From LMUY01 sp965199005 (GTDB lineage Bacteria > Pseudomonadota > Alphaproteobacteria > Acetobacterales > Acetobacteraceae): a stretch of DNA of 64,000 bases. Shown here in pieces: positions 25,789 to 35,582 of this stretch. Within the stretch, counting starts at the first letter, position 1; each line of letters starts with the position of its first letter. The position numbers were made by a program, and so were the translations under genes. The notes under the pieces were generated by a model. The model was given only the letters and a program-made list of their open reading frames with translations. It had not been told where the DNA came from and searched no databases. Location: NCBI GenBank assembly GCA_965199005.1, contig CBDAQK010000001.1, positions 1,674,001 to 1,738,000 on the forward strand. The letters run 5' to 3'.

Positions 25789-27809
25789 CGGCGGCTGAAG
25801 CGCCCGTTCTCTCGGTCCGCGGCCTGACGATTGGCTTCCGGGGTTATCGCCGGGTCGTGCCGGCCGTCCGCGGCATCGACTTCGACGTGGCGGGGGACGA
25901 ACTCGTCTGCATCGTGGGCGAGTCCGGGTCGGGCAAGAGCGTCACGGCCCTTGCGTTGTGTGGCTTGCTGCCGCCTGGGGCGGTCGTCGGCGGCAGCGTC
26001 CGGCTCAACGGGATCCAGGTGGATGGCGCGAATGCTGCAACACTGCGCCGGATGCGCGGCGAGGATGTCGGCTTCGTGTTTCAGGACCCGGCCACCACGC
26101 TGAACCCGGTGCTGCCCGTTGGGCGGCAGATCGTGGAAGCGCCCATCGTGCACGGGCGGCTACAGCCCCGGTCGGCCGGTGCACGTGCGGTTACGCTGCT
26201 GCGGGAGGTGGACATTCCCGACCCGGCTGGCCGCGCACGCCAGTACCCGCACCAGTTCAGCGGCGGAATGCGGCAGCGTGCGGTGATCGCGATGGCGATG
26301 GCGGGCCGCCCGCGCCTGATCATCGCCGACGAACCCACGACTGCGCTCGACGTGACGGTGCAGGCGCAGGTGCTGGAGTTATTGGCCCGCCGGCGGCGGG
26401 AGCTAGGCGCGGCGGTGATCCTGATCACCCACGATTTGGGCGTCGTAGCCGAGGTGGCGGATCGCGTTCTGGTGATGTACGCCGGCCGCATCGTGGAGTC
26501 CGGGCCTAAGGCAGACATCTTCACCCGCCCGCGCCACCCCTACACCCAGGCCCTGCTCCGCAGCACGCCGCGGCTGGGACCAACGGCCGGACGGCTCGAT
26601 CCCATCCAGGGCCAGCCCCCTTCGCCTGGTTTGCTGGCGGGCGGTTGCGCCTTCCAGCCGCGCTGCGGCCTTGGGCATGGCCGGGCCCGCTGCATTGCAG
26701 AGGACCCGCCATTGCAGGCTCTCGCCGGCGGGCAGGCCGCTGCATGCCACTTCGTGGCGGAGGCTGCGGCGTCCGCCCCGTCACGTCCGGCCTCGGCCCG
26801 CGCCGGGCGCAGCTTCGGCTCCGTCCTCCTCAAGGTAACTGGGCTGAGCGTGCGCTTCCCGCTGCGGAGCCGGGTGCTCAGGCGGCAGACCGGCGCCGTG
26901 CGGGCGGTGGATGGGCTCAACCTCGTGCTGCACGCCGGCGAGACGCTGGGTTTGGTCGGCGAATCCGGCTGCGGCAAGACCACCAGCGGCCGCGCCATCA
27001 TGGGCCTGGTGCGGCCGTCCAGCGGGCGCGTCGTTGTCGAAGGGCGCGATATCACCCAACTCTCGCGCCGCGCCCTGCGCCCGGTGCGCCGGCACATCCA
27101 ATACGTCTTCCAGGACCCCTACGCCTCGCTGAACCCGGCGCTCCGCGTGGGCGAGGCGATTGCGGAGCCGATGCGCATCCACGGCGTGTTCGAGCAGCTT
27201 GGCGGCGCGCGGTGGGTGGCCCAACTGCTAGAACGCGTGGGCCTGCCCGCGGCGGCTGCGACCCGCTTCCCGCGGGAATTCTCTGGCGGACAGAAGCAGC
27301 GCATCAGCATCGCCCGCGCTCTGGCCCTGCAGCCGCGCATTTTGATCCTGGACGAGCCCGTCGCCTCGTTGGACGTGTCCATCCAGGCGCAAATCGTGAA
27401 CCTGTTGCAGGACCTGCAGCAGGAGTTCGGGCTGGCCTACATCTTCATCGCGCATGATTTATCAGTGGTCCGCCATATCTCGGACCGGGTTGCGGTGATG
27501 TATCTGGGCCGGGTGGTGGAGGAAGGGCCGGCGGAGGCGCTCTACGGCCAGCCCATGCACCCCTATTCGCAGGCGCTGCTTTCCGCGGTGCCTGTCCTGG
27601 ACGTTACCCGCCGGCGCGGCCGCATCGTGCTGGCCGGCGAGGTCCCGAACCCGGCCGCGCCGCCCTCCGGCTGCAGCTTCCATCCGCGCTGTGCGCGCGC
27701 GACGGAGATGTGCCGCTCGGTTTCGCCCGCCGCCGTGATGGTCGCGGGTGCTGCCACGCGCGTGGCCTGCCACCACCCCGGGCCCGCGCCGGAGCTGGTG
27801 GCGGCGTGA
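25785..27809 (+). CDS. ABC transporter fused double ATPase (DppD-DppF type)
   Basis: One 674-aa polypeptide with two ATP-binding cassettes, as in GsiA/YejF. Cassette 1 (about 1-260): Walker A GESGSGKS, signature FSGGMRQR, Walker B LIIADEPTTALD, followed by the oligopeptide-transporter C-terminal region with CAFQPRC. Cassette 2 (about 350-610): Walker A GESGCGKT, signature FSGGQKQRISIARAL, Walker B LILDEPVASLDVS, again with CSFHPRC near the end. Both cassettes look catalytically complete. A TTG start at 25785 overlaps the binding-protein stop. It energises the two permeases that follow. Confidence 0.95.
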   Translation: MTAAEAPVLSVRGLTIGFRGYRRVVPAVRGIDFDVAGDELVCIVGESGSGKSVTALALCGLLPPGAVVGGSVRLNGIQVDGANAATLRRMRGEDVGFVFQDPATTLNPVLPVGRQIVEAPIVHGRLQPRSAGARAVTLLREVDIPDPAGRARQYPHQFSGGMRQRAVIAMAMAGRPRLIIADEPTTALDVTVQAQVLELLARRRRELGAAVILITHDLGVVAEVADRVLVMYAGRIVESGPKADIFTRPRHPYTQALLRSTPRLGPTAGRLDPIQGQPPSPGLLAGGCAFQPRCGLGHGRARCIAEDPPLQALAGGQAAACHFVAEAAASAPSRPASARAGRSFGSVLLKVTGLSVRFPLRSRVLRRQTGAVRAVDGLNLVLHAGETLGLVGESGCGKTTSGRAIMGLVRPSSGRVVVEGRDITQLSRRALRPVRRHIQYVFQDPYASLNPALRVGEAIAEPMRIHGVFEQLGGARWVAQLLERVGLPAAAATRFPREFSGGQKQRISIARALALQPRILILDEPVASLDVSIQAQIVNLLQDLQQEFGLAYIFIAHDLSVVRHISDRVAVMYLGRVVEEGPAEALYGQPMHPYSQALLSAVPVLDVTRRRGRIVLAGEVPNPAAPPSGCSFHPRCARATEMCRSVSPAAVMVAGAATRVACHHPGPAPELVAA

Positions 27810-28642
27810 AGGCGGCGCTGGCGGCACATGCGGGGGCAGCGCTCGCCCTGGCGTTCCTGCTCGCCCTAGCCATGGCGGCGGCGTTTGGTGGCTTGTTTCT
27901 CGATCCGCTGGCGCAAGACATGGCCAGCGCGCTGGACCCGCCCTCGGCCGCGCACTGGTTCGGTACGGACGAGTTGGGGCGTGACATCCTGGCCCGGGTG
28001 GTGTTCGGCGCCCGCACCTCCCTCCTGACCGCGGCGGGTGCGACCGCACTGGCAGGGTTCATCGGCATCCCGATCGGCCTGGTCGCCGGGTTCTTCGGCG
28101 GCTGGCGCGATACGGTGCTGATGCGGGCCATGGATGTGCTGCTGGCCCTGCCGAACATCCTGCTGGCGATGGCGCTCATCGCCGTGCTGGGGCGCAGCCA
28201 GGCGGCGGCCCTGGTGGCAGTCGGGCTGACGGGCATCCCCGGCTTTGCCCGCATCGTGCGCGCCGAGGCGCTGGCGCTGCGACGCCGCGACTTCGTGGTG
28301 GCTGTCGAGGCGTTCGGCGGCTCGTCCGGGTATGCCATTGTGCATTCCGTGCTGCCCAACATCTGGAGCCCGATCCTGGTGCAGGCCGTGGTGCTGGCCT
28401 CCGTCGCCATCCTGTTGGAGGCAGCGCTTGCCTTCCTGGGCGTGGGAATACCGCTGCCGACCCCGAGCTGGGGCGAGATGCTGCGCGCCGGCAAGGCGTA
28501 TCTCTATGACGCGCCTACCTATGCGGTGCTGCCGGGCGTGATGCTGACGCTGACCATTCTCTCGTTCGACGCGCTGGGCCGCACGCTGGCCAGCGTGCTG
28601 GCGCAGCGGGGCGACCCACTGCTTGCGGCGGGTCAGCCGTGA
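27806..28642 (+). CDS. ABC transporter permease (DppC/OppC type)
   Basis: Inner-membrane subunit (278 aa) with a GTG start overlapping the ATPase stop. The DppC hallmark HWFGTDELGRDILARVVFGA follows the first helix; the EAA loop is EALALRRRDFVVAVEAFGGS. Helices include ALALAFLLALAMAAAFG and LLAGFIGIPIGLVAGFF-like stretches. Here the DppC-type gene precedes the DppB-type gene, the reverse of the usual order. Confidence 0.93.
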   Translation: MKAALAAHAGAALALAFLLALAMAAAFGGLFLDPLAQDMASALDPPSAAHWFGTDELGRDILARVVFGARTSLLTAAGATALAGFIGIPIGLVAGFFGGWRDTVLMRAMDVLLALPNILLAMALIAVLGRSQAAALVAVGLTGIPGFARIVRAEALALRRRDFVVAVEAFGGSSGYAIVHSVLPNIWSPILVQAVVLASVAILLEAALAFLGVGIPLPTPSWGEMLRAGKAYLYDAPTYAVLPGVMLTLTILSFDALGRTLASVLAQRGDPLLAAGQP

Positions 28643-29586
28643 TTGCCTTCGTCCTGCGCCGGCTGGCGCAGCTTATCCCGGTCGTGCTGGTCGCCTCCGT
28701 CGGGATCTGGGGGATGATCTACGCCGTGCCCGGCGGCCCGGTCGGCGCGTTGGTGGGGGAAAACGCGACCTCGGAGCAAATCCGGGCGGTCACGCGGCAA
28801 CTCGGCCTCGACCGCCCGGTGCTCGCGCAATATGCGAGCTGGCTGGGCGGCGCACTCACCGGCGACCTCGGCATCTCCCTGCAAAGCCGGGAGAAAGTAT
28901 CCGGTCTGATCGCCCAGCGTCTGCCGGCGACGGTGCAGTTGGGCGTCGTCTCGATCGTGATTGGGCTGCTGATTGGCGTGCCCGTCGCGTTCGCCGGGGC
29001 CATGGCGCCGGGTTCCGTGCTGGACCGGCTGCTGACCGGCTGGAGCGCGCTGGCCCTGGGCGTGCCGACCTTCTGGCTCGGCATTTTGCTGATCCTGCTC
29101 TTTGCGGTCTGGCTGCATTTGCTGCCCGCCGTGTCGGCTTACGTGCCGTTTTGGCAGTCGCCGCTGGGTATGCTGAGCAACCTCGCGCTGCCGGCGTTGA
29201 GCCTGGGGATTTACGTGTCCGGGATATTCGCCCGTTTTCTCCGCGGCGCCCTGCTGCAGGAGCGCCGGGCCGACTATGTCCGCACTGCCAGGTCCAAGGG
29301 TCTGACGGAGGGCGCCATCATGCGCGGGCATATCATGCGCAACGCCCTGCTGCCGTTCGTGACGGTGGTTGGGCTGATGGTGGCGTCCTTCATCGGCGGG
29401 GCGCTGGTGACCGAGTCGGTGTTCACGTATCCCGGACTCGGCCGGTTGCTGGTGCAGGCGATCGCGGCGCGGGATTATCCGTTGATCCAAGGGTGCATCT
29501 TGGTGGTGCTGGTGATCTACGTGCTGGTGAACCTCGCGGTTGACATGCTCTACGTCTATATCGACCCGCGGGTCGATTATGATTAG
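28639..29586 (+). CDS. ABC transporter permease (DppB/OppB type)
   Basis: Inner-membrane subunit (315 aa), GTG start at 28639 overlapping the previous stop. The family N-terminus MIAFVLRRLAQLIPVVLVAS, the periplasmic block RQLGLDRPVLAQYASWLGGA with GDLGISLQSREKV and the cytoplasmic loop DYVRTARSKGLTEGAIMRGH (the EAA-like docking site) are all present, as is TESVFTYPGLGRLLVQAI near the end. It closes the operon and is convergent with the LLM monooxygenase gene. Confidence 0.94.
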   Translation: MIAFVLRRLAQLIPVVLVASVGIWGMIYAVPGGPVGALVGENATSEQIRAVTRQLGLDRPVLAQYASWLGGALTGDLGISLQSREKVSGLIAQRLPATVQLGVVSIVIGLLIGVPVAFAGAMAPGSVLDRLLTGWSALALGVPTFWLGILLILLFAVWLHLLPAVSAYVPFWQSPLGMLSNLALPALSLGIYVSGIFARFLRGALLQERRADYVRTARSKGLTEGAIMRGHIMRNALLPFVTVVGLMVASFIGGALVTESVFTYPGLGRLLVQAIAARDYPLIQGCILVVLVIYVLVNLAVDMLYVYIDPRVDYD

Positions 29587-29689
29587 CGCTTTTGGCGAAG
29601 CATGGCCGGAAGCGGACGAGCCCCCGGCCAGATGACCGGACCTGAACGATCCCAGTCCCGTTGAGCTCATCGCCTGACCAGAGCAAGGA

Positions 29690-31063
29690 TCACCCCACCG
29701 GAGACATCGTTCGATCATGTGCGCCGTGTTCGCGACGGGACTGCCCGCCGGCAACGAACTGGTTCTCAGGCCTGGCCAACCCCAAATTTTCCCGGAGGGT
29801 CGTGCCCGCGTATTCCCGCCGCAGGAGCCCTCGCTCCCTCAGGATCGGAGCGACGGAATCCGCAAACAGGCGCAACTGACCCGGCTGGGACTCTATGAGC
29901 ATGAAACCATCGCATGCCTCCCCCTCGAACCACTCCTGCATCTCGTCGGCGACGTCCTCGGCGGTGCCCACGTAGCTATCTTTGGGGAACCCGAACCGCA
30001 TCACGAACTGCCTGACCGTGAGCGCCTCGTCGCGCGCGACACGGAGCATTCGCATCATGTTGCCTTTGAACCCCTCGGCGATGCTCTCGATCGCGCTCAG
30101 CGGGAACGGGTCGTCCAAGCCATAACTGCGAAGATCGAACCCGTGGAACGAGCCACTGAGATACTTGATCGCCCCTTGTAACCCGATCTGCTTCCGGCGC
30201 GCGGCCTGGATTGCCCGGGCAGCCTCCCTCGTCGGGGCGATGAGAGGGGTGCACCCCGGAAGTATCGCAATCGAGTCCGGATCCCGGCCGTACTCCACCG
30301 CCTTGGCCTTCAGCTTGCGGTAGAACTCCTGGTTGACGCCGATGCCGTCGGACCCTGGTGTGAACACGCAATCGATGAAGCGAGCCGCGAATCCCAGGCC
30401 CTCGTCGGACGCCGTCGCCGTGAACACGATCGGCCGCCCCTGCCGCGACCGATGGAGGTTGAGAGGGCCCTTCGACTCGAAATACTTCCCCTTGTGGTTC
30501 AGCTCATGGAGCTTTTCCGGGACCAGGAAGACTCCCCTTTCCTTGTCCTGCGGTAATGCATCGTCCTCGAAGCTGTCCCACAGCCCGGTCACGACGCGAT
30601 AGGCTTCCTCCCCGATCTCATAGCGTTCCCGATGGGAGATGCCGTGGAAGCGGCCGTAATTGTCGGACGAGCCCTTGGGATCGGTCGTGACGAGGTTCCA
30701 GCCGGCCCGGCCGTTGCTGATATGATCCAGCGACAGGATCTGACGGGCGATGTTGAACGGCTCGCAGAAGGTGGTCGACATGGTGCCGACGAGACCGATG
30801 TTCGTGGTAACGGCCGCGATGGCGGCCAGCAGGGTCGTCGCCTCGAACCGGTCAAGACGATGTGGCGGCGAGACCTCGTCGGCCCACAGCGTGTCGGCGA
30901 CGAAGAAGAAGTCCGCCTTGAACTCCTCGGCGATCAACGCCTGCTCCTTGTGTTTCTCAAAGTTCGTGCCGGGATAGGGTGGCATTCCGGGGTTCAACCA
31001 GTCCGACCCGGTCCGGCCTGCACCCTCCGGCATGAGGCCAAGCTTCATGTAGCCATTCTTCAT
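29690..31063 (-). CDS. LLM-class flavin-dependent monooxygenase (NtaA/SnaA/DszA family)
   Basis: Bacterial-luciferase-like monooxygenase (457 aa) using FMNH2 supplied by a separate reductase. The family features are MKLGLMPEGAG, FFFVADTLW, ATTLLAAIAAVTTNIGLVGT, NIARQILSLDHISNGRAGWN and the NYGRFHG block that follows it. Relatives open nitrilotriacetate, dibenzothiophene sulfone or pristinamycin substrates. The start at 31063 has AAGGA 7 bases upstream. It lies between the peptide-type importer and an IclR gene read in the same direction, near the large catabolic cluster. A PPOX flavoprotein and a VOC gene are also nearby, but no clear FMN reductase is adjacent. Confidence 0.94.
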   Translation of the reverse strand: MKNGYMKLGLMPEGAGRTGSDWLNPGMPPYPGTNFEKHKEQALIAEEFKADFFFVADTLWADEVSPPHRLDRFEATTLLAAIAAVTTNIGLVGTMSTTFCEPFNIARQILSLDHISNGRAGWNLVTTDPKGSSDNYGRFHGISHRERYEIGEEAYRVVTGLWDSFEDDALPQDKERGVFLVPEKLHELNHKGKYFESKGPLNLHRSRQGRPIVFTATASDEGLGFAARFIDCVFTPGSDGIGVNQEFYRKLKAKAVEYGRDPDSIAILPGCTPLIAPTREAARAIQAARRKQIGLQGAIKYLSGSFHGFDLRSYGLDDPFPLSAIESIAEGFKGNMMRMLRVARDEALTVRQFVMRFGFPKDSYVGTAEDVADEMQEWFEGEACDGFMLIESQPGQLRLFADSVAPILRERGLLRREYAGTTLRENLGLARPENQFVAGGQSRREHGAHDRTMSPVG

Positions 31064-31266
31064 CGTGTTTCCTTCGGGTTGTCTCGGCGGCCCGAGACTG
31101 GGAGATCGTTTCGGGAGGCCCGATCGGCGCACGGCGACTATAGAAGATGTCGAATGCCAATGGGCATCGATTTCGATCAGCTTCAGGATGTTTGCCGGGC
31201 GACCCGGTATAACTGCTTTTGAGCCTGTTCCTCCGGGCTGAGCCCGTCAAACCTCCATGGATCGCT

Positions 31267-32055
31267 CTAACCCCGCCCCGACCGCAATACATCCCCCGCC
31301 TGCCGCACAGCCCGGCGCAACGCCAGTCCCGCTTCCGCAATGCGCCGGTCCGACATCCGGCTCTCCGGGGCCGAGAGCGACAGCGCCCCGGCAGGCCGCC
31401 CATCCTGCCCCAAAATGGCCGCCCCCACACAAACCGCCCCATCCTCGTTCTCGCCGCGCTCCACCGCGTAGCCGAGCACCGCCGTCTGGCCTAGCGCCGT
31501 CTCGACCGCCTCGCGGGTTCGCACCGTCCGCTTCGTGCGCCCGGCCAGTTCCTCGGTCAGCACCTGCGCTCGTTCCGTAGGCGGCAGATAGGCCAGGATG
31601 GCGCGGCCCAGGGCGGTGGAATGCGCCGGGTCCTCGCCTCCAACCTGGGCCTCCAGGCGCAAACGCTGGTTGGACTGGACGATCTCGACATAGACGACCT
31701 TGGCGCCGCGCAGCACGCCGAGATTGACCGTCTCGTCGAAGCGGTCGCGCAGCTCCACCATGATGGGCAAGGCCAGCGCCCGCAGCCGGGTGACGGCGTC
31801 GGGTGGCTCGCTCAGCGCGCGGAAGCGGGCGCCCAGGCTCCACGTCTCCGCCACCGGGTCGCACGCCAGATAGCCCGCGGCCTCCAGACTGCACAGATAG
31901 CGGAACACCGTGGTCTTCGGCAGCCGGACCGCCAGCGCCAGTGCAGACAGGCGCGTGCCGCCCTCCGCCCCGGCCACCAGGTCGAGCACGCGGAGCGCCT
32001 TCATGACCGGCAGGACGGTATACCGCTCGCGGCCCGAGGAAAGTTGTTTCGCCAT
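31267..32055 (-). CDS. IclR family transcriptional regulator
   Basis: Regulator of 262 aa. N-terminal winged helix (VMKALRVLDLVAGAEGGTRL, LPKTTVFRYLCSLEAAGYL) and a C-terminal GAF-like effector domain (NLGVLRGAKVVYVEIVQS, HSTALGRAILAYLPPTER, AILGQDGRPAGALSLSAPE). I use the ATG at 32055; a GTG at 32094 would add 13 residues, and neither has a good ribosome binding site. It is divergent from the aminotransferase gene, with fewer than 100 bases between, and probably controls that plus-strand catabolic cluster and perhaps the LLM gene downstream of it. Confidence 0.93.
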   Translation of the reverse strand: MAKQLSSGRERYTVLPVMKALRVLDLVAGAEGGTRLSALALAVRLPKTTVFRYLCSLEAAGYLACDPVAETWSLGARFRALSEPPDAVTRLRALALPIMVELRDRFDETVNLGVLRGAKVVYVEIVQSNQRLRLEAQVGGEDPAHSTALGRAILAYLPPTERAQVLTEELAGRTKRTVRTREAVETALGQTAVLGYAVERGENEDGAVCVGAAILGQDGRPAGALSLSAPESRMSDRRIAEAGLALRRAVRQAGDVLRSGRG

Positions 32056-32087
32056 ATGGAACGCGCTCTTCACCCTAGGGAACTTGC

Positions 32088-32117
32088 TTGACACTGAAGC
32101 GGCCGGATGCCCAGCAT
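32088..32117 (+). promoter_or_regulatory. Possible promoter of the aminotransferase cluster
   Basis: TTGACA at 32088-32093 in the IclR/aminotransferase divergent region points to the plus strand. The matching -10 is poor (CAGCAT near 32112), as expected for an activator- or repressor-controlled promoter. Only the -35 is convincing. Confidence 0.3.
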
Positions 32118-32146
32118 CTCAGCCCATGTCTCGGTCCCGCGATACC

Positions 32147-33469
32147 ATGGAAACGTCATCCATCGCCGCTCCGGGGAGCGATGCCGGGCCATCTCGCGTC
32201 CCCCTCGCGTTCGAGCGCTCCCGCCACCTCATCGAGGAGGCGGCCCACACCCTACCCGGCGGCGTCTCCAGCAATTTCCGGCTCGGGATCGCCCCCACGC
32301 CGCTGGTGGTGGAGCGGGCGGAGGGGCCATTCGTGTTCGACGCCGACGGCAACCGCCTGATCGACTACTATCTCGGGATGGGGCCGATGGTGCTGGGCCA
32401 CAGCCCGGCCGAGGTGTGCGAGGCCGCCCGGGCGCAACTCGGCCAAGGCATCTTGTTCGGCGCACAAAGCGCGGTCGAGTTCCAGGCTGCGAAACTGGTC
32501 TGCGACATGGTGCCGTGCGCCGAGCGGGTCCGCTTCAACACCTCTGGCTCGGAGGCGGTGCAGGCGGTGCTGCGGCTGGCGCGTGCGGCGACCGGCCGGC
32601 AGGTCATCCTCAAGTTCGAGGGCCATTATCACGGCTGGTTCGACAACATCCTGTGGTCCACCGCTCCGGCGGCGGGCGCCAATGGGCCAGTGGCCGGCAG
32701 CCTGGGGCAATTGGAGTCCGCCGGCGCCGGGCTGGAGGTGCTGCCGTGGAACGACGCTGCCGCATTGCGGGTGCGGCTGGCGCGCGGCGACGTTGCGGGG
32801 GTCATCATGGAGCCGGTGATGATCAATGCCGGCGCCATCATTCCCGGCCCGGGCTATCTGGAAGCCGCGCGGGAGGCCTGCACCGCGTCCGGCACGTTGC
32901 TGATCTTCGACGAGGTGATCACCGGGTTTCGCCTCGGTGCCGGTGGGGCGCAGGCGCGGCTGGGGGTCACGCCGGATCTCGCCGTCTTTGCCAAGGCGAT
33001 GGCGAACGGCTTCCCGGTGGCAGCCTTCGCTGGGCGGGCGGCGGTGATGGAGCTGTGCACCCAGGGCGTCGTGCATGGCGGCACGTATAATGGCCAGTCC
33101 GTCGGGATGGCCGCCTGCGTCGCCACGCTGACCCGGCTGCGCGCACCGGGCGCCTATGCCGGCATGGAACGGTGCGGCACCCGGCTGATGGAAGGCATCA
33201 GGGAGCGTCTGGCGGCGGCGGACGTGACCGCGATCGTGGCGGGCTATCCGCAGGCCTTCCATGTCGGGTTCGGACTGACCGAACCGGCGCGCAATTGGGC
33301 GGACCTCCGGCGGCTCGACCGCGCGCGCTACGTCGCCTTCACCACGGCGCTGCTGCGGCGCGGGGTGCGGGCGCTGGAGCGGGGCGCGTGGTTCTTGTCC
33401 ACCGAGCACGATGACGCCGTGGTTGATGCGACGTTGGACGCGGTGGCCGAAGCGGCGCGCGAGGTATAG
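32147..33469 (+). CDS. Class III aminotransferase (glutamate-1-semialdehyde aminotransferase-like)
   Basis: PLP enzyme of 440 aa. The cofactor lysine is in DLAVFAKAMANGFPVAAFAG, the PLP-ring Asp in LLIFDEVITGFR and the phosphate-binding loop in FNTSGSEAVQAVLRLARA; FEGHYHGWFD is typical of the GSA-like subgroup. Such enzymes in catabolic clusters transfer an amino group from omega-amino acids or amines rather than make tetrapyrroles. The ATG at 32147 is likely; an in-frame ATG at 32126 adds 7 residues. It is the first gene of the plus-strand cluster, divergent from IclR, and the M81 gene follows 4 bases after its stop. Confidence 0.93.
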   Translation: METSSIAAPGSDAGPSRVPLAFERSRHLIEEAAHTLPGGVSSNFRLGIAPTPLVVERAEGPFVFDADGNRLIDYYLGMGPMVLGHSPAEVCEAARAQLGQGILFGAQSAVEFQAAKLVCDMVPCAERVRFNTSGSEAVQAVLRLARAATGRQVILKFEGHYHGWFDNILWSTAPAAGANGPVAGSLGQLESAGAGLEVLPWNDAAALRVRLARGDVAGVIMEPVMINAGAIIPGPGYLEAAREACTASGTLLIFDEVITGFRLGAGGAQARLGVTPDLAVFAKAMANGFPVAAFAGRAAVMELCTQGVVHGGTYNGQSVGMAACVATLTRLRAPGAYAGMERCGTRLMEGIRERLAAADVTAIVAGYPQAFHVGFGLTEPARNWADLRRLDRARYVAFTTALLRRGVRALERGAWFLSTEHDDAVVDATLDAVAEAAREV

Positions 33470-33473
33470 CGCG

Positions 33474-34949
33474 ATGCGCGTGGCAGTCGGCTCGCTCATG
33501 CAGGAGACCAACACCTTCGCGCCGTTCCGCACGACGCTGGCGACCTTCGAATCGTACTATTTGCGCCGTGGTGCAGAGCTGATGACGGGCTTCGGCGCGG
33601 CGCGGGTGGAGGTCACCGGGTTCTTGGACGTGCTGGCCGAGGCCGGGGCCGAGGCTGTGCCGCTGCTGGCGGCCCATGCCGGATCGGGCGGGCGGGTGGC
33701 ACGGGCGGACTTCGACGCATTGGTGGGCGAGATGGCCGGCCGGCTTGCGGCGGCCGGGCCGGTCGATGGCGTGCTCCTGGCTTTGCACGGCGCGATGGTG
33801 CTGGAGGATGCGCCGGACGCCGAGGCGGAGATCATCGCCCGCATCCGTGCCGTGCTGCCGCCGGGCACACCGGTGGGCGTGTCGCTGGATTTACACGGCC
33901 ACATCACGCCGGCGATGTTGCAGCCCGGGACATTCCTGGTGGGCTACCAGGCTTATCCGCACATCGACATGTTCGAGACAGGGCAGCGCGTCGCCCGCCT
34001 ATTGCTGGACACGGTTGCCGGCCGGCGCAAACCGGTCATGGCGCTGGCAAAGCGGCCCATGCTGCTCAGCCCGGTGAACGCGCGCACCACCGAAGGCCCG
34101 GTTGCAACGCTTGCCGCCCAGGCTCGCGGCATGGAGCAATCCGGCGCGGTGCTGCACGCCTCGCTCTTTCCGGTGCAGCCTTGGCTCGACGTACCGGATT
34201 TGGGCTTTGCGGCCCTCATGTGCGCCGATGGCGATCTGGATGCGGCGCAGCGTGCCGCCGAGACGCTGGCGGACGACGCCTGGGCGATGCGGTCGGGCTG
34301 CGACCCCGATCTGACGCCGCTCGACGACGCAATCCGCATCGGGCTGGCCAGCGACGGTCTGACGGTGGTGGGCGATCCCGGGGACGCGCCGTCCAGCGGC
34401 TCGGCGGCCGACAATGCGGGCGTGCTGCGGGCGTTGCTGGCGGCTGGGGCGGACCGGCAGGAGAGGCTGGTGTTGCTGACCCTGTGCGACCCTTCGGCGG
34501 CGGCGTTGGCCGCGCAAGCCGGGCCGGGCGGCCAGGTGACCCTGCTGCTGGGCCATCGCCAGACCGGCGACGGCGACCCCGCCGAGGTGAGCGGCGTGGT
34601 GCGCGCCCTGACAGACGGGGTGTTCACGATGCACGATGCCGGGGCGCAGGGCAGCGTCGCCAGGATGGGGCTGACTGCGGTCGTCGCGGTGGGCGCACTT
34701 CGGATTGCCATCCGCTCCCTTCCCGGCATGGAATGGGATACGGGGATCTACACATCCGTCGGGCTTGACCCACGGCAGGCTGCGTTGGTGTTCGTGAAGT
34801 CACCGTCGCATTTCCGCGCGTCATTCGGGCCGCTCGCGACACGGGTGTTGGTGGCTGACACACCGGGGGCGACCTGTGCCAATATGCGCCGGCTGCAATT
34901 CCAGCATGTGACACGCCCGCTCTGGCCGCTGGACGAAGCGGCGGCTTAA
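33474..34949 (+). CDS. M81 family metallopeptidase (MlrC-like)
   Basis: Zinc hydrolase of 491 aa related to MlrC of microcystin degraders. It begins MRVAVGSLMQETNTFAPF, the family N-terminus, and has the metal-site blocks LLALHGAMVLEDAPDAE and VGVSLDLHGHITPAM followed by GYQAYPHIDMFETG. The C-terminal MlrC domain is seen in VVGDPGDAPSSGSAADNAG. Members near amino-acid or peptide importers usually cleave small amides. ATG 33474 follows the aminotransferase stop closely, so the genes are coupled. Substrate unknown. Confidence 0.92.
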   Translation: MRVAVGSLMQETNTFAPFRTTLATFESYYLRRGAELMTGFGAARVEVTGFLDVLAEAGAEAVPLLAAHAGSGGRVARADFDALVGEMAGRLAAAGPVDGVLLALHGAMVLEDAPDAEAEIIARIRAVLPPGTPVGVSLDLHGHITPAMLQPGTFLVGYQAYPHIDMFETGQRVARLLLDTVAGRRKPVMALAKRPMLLSPVNARTTEGPVATLAAQARGMEQSGAVLHASLFPVQPWLDVPDLGFAALMCADGDLDAAQRAAETLADDAWAMRSGCDPDLTPLDDAIRIGLASDGLTVVGDPGDAPSSGSAADNAGVLRALLAAGADRQERLVLLTLCDPSAAALAAQAGPGGQVTLLLGHRQTGDGDPAEVSGVVRALTDGVFTMHDAGAQGSVARMGLTAVVAVGALRIAIRSLPGMEWDTGIYTSVGLDPRQAALVFVKSPSHFRASFGPLATRVLVADTPGATCANMRRLQFQHVTRPLWPLDEAAA

Positions 34950-34963
34950 CGATGGAGGTTGCC

Positions 34964-35581
34964 ATGGACGAGACCATCCTGCGGTCTGCCGACGAGGTGC
35001 GGGCCAACTACCCCGAACCGAGCCACATGTCGCTCGCCAAGGAGTTGGACTACCTGGATCATCATTGCATCGCCTTCATCGCCCTCTCGCCGCTGGTGGT
35101 CGTTGCATCCTCGGATGCGGAGGGGCGGCTGGATGCGACGCCGCGGGGCGACGCGCCCGGCTTCGTCGCGGTATTGAACGAGAAGACGCTGGTGATCCCC
35201 GACCGCCGCGGCAACAATCGGGTGGACACGATGCTGAACCTGGTGGCGAACCCCAGGGTGGGATTGCTGTTCTTCGTGCCCGGCATCAACGAGACGCTGC
35301 GGGTGAACGGCACCGCGGTCGTCACCACGGACCCGTCGCTGCTGACCCCCCTGGCGGCCGACGGCAAGGTGCCCAATGTGGGTGTGGTCGTGTCGGCGGA
35401 AGAGGTGTTCTTCCACTGCGGCAAGCCGCTGATCCGCTCCAAGCTGTGGGAGCCTGCTGCCAAGGTGGAACGCAAGTCATTCCCGACGCTAGGGAAAATC
35501 CTCGCCGAGCAGATTGCGGGCGCCGACCGCAAATCGTACGAGGAGCGGATCGAAAACGCCTATCAGACGCAGCTCTATTGA
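34964..35581 (+). CDS. PPOX-type FMN-binding flavoprotein (MSMEG_1061-like)
   Basis: A 205-aa pyridoxamine-5-phosphate-oxidase-fold protein. Recognisable sequence: HCIAFIALSPLVVVASSDAE, DATPRGDAPGFVAVLNEKTL, IPDRRGNNRVDTMLNLVANP and VGLLFFVPGINETLRVNG, all typical of the FMN-dependent PPOX subgroup named after MSMEG_1061. The ATG at 34964 is chosen because GGAGG lies 6 bases upstream; the longer form from 34952 would start within that site. Role likely oxidoreductase on a small heterocycle or F420/FMN-type chemistry, not established. Part of the same operon. Confidence 0.9.
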   Translation: MDETILRSADEVRANYPEPSHMSLAKELDYLDHHCIAFIALSPLVVVASSDAEGRLDATPRGDAPGFVAVLNEKTLVIPDRRGNNRVDTMLNLVANPRVGLLFFVPGINETLRVNGTAVVTTDPSLLTPLAADGKVPNVGVVVSAEEVFFHCGKPLIRSKLWEPAAKVERKSFPTLGKILAEQIAGADRKSYEERIENAYQTQLY

Positions 35582-35582
35582 C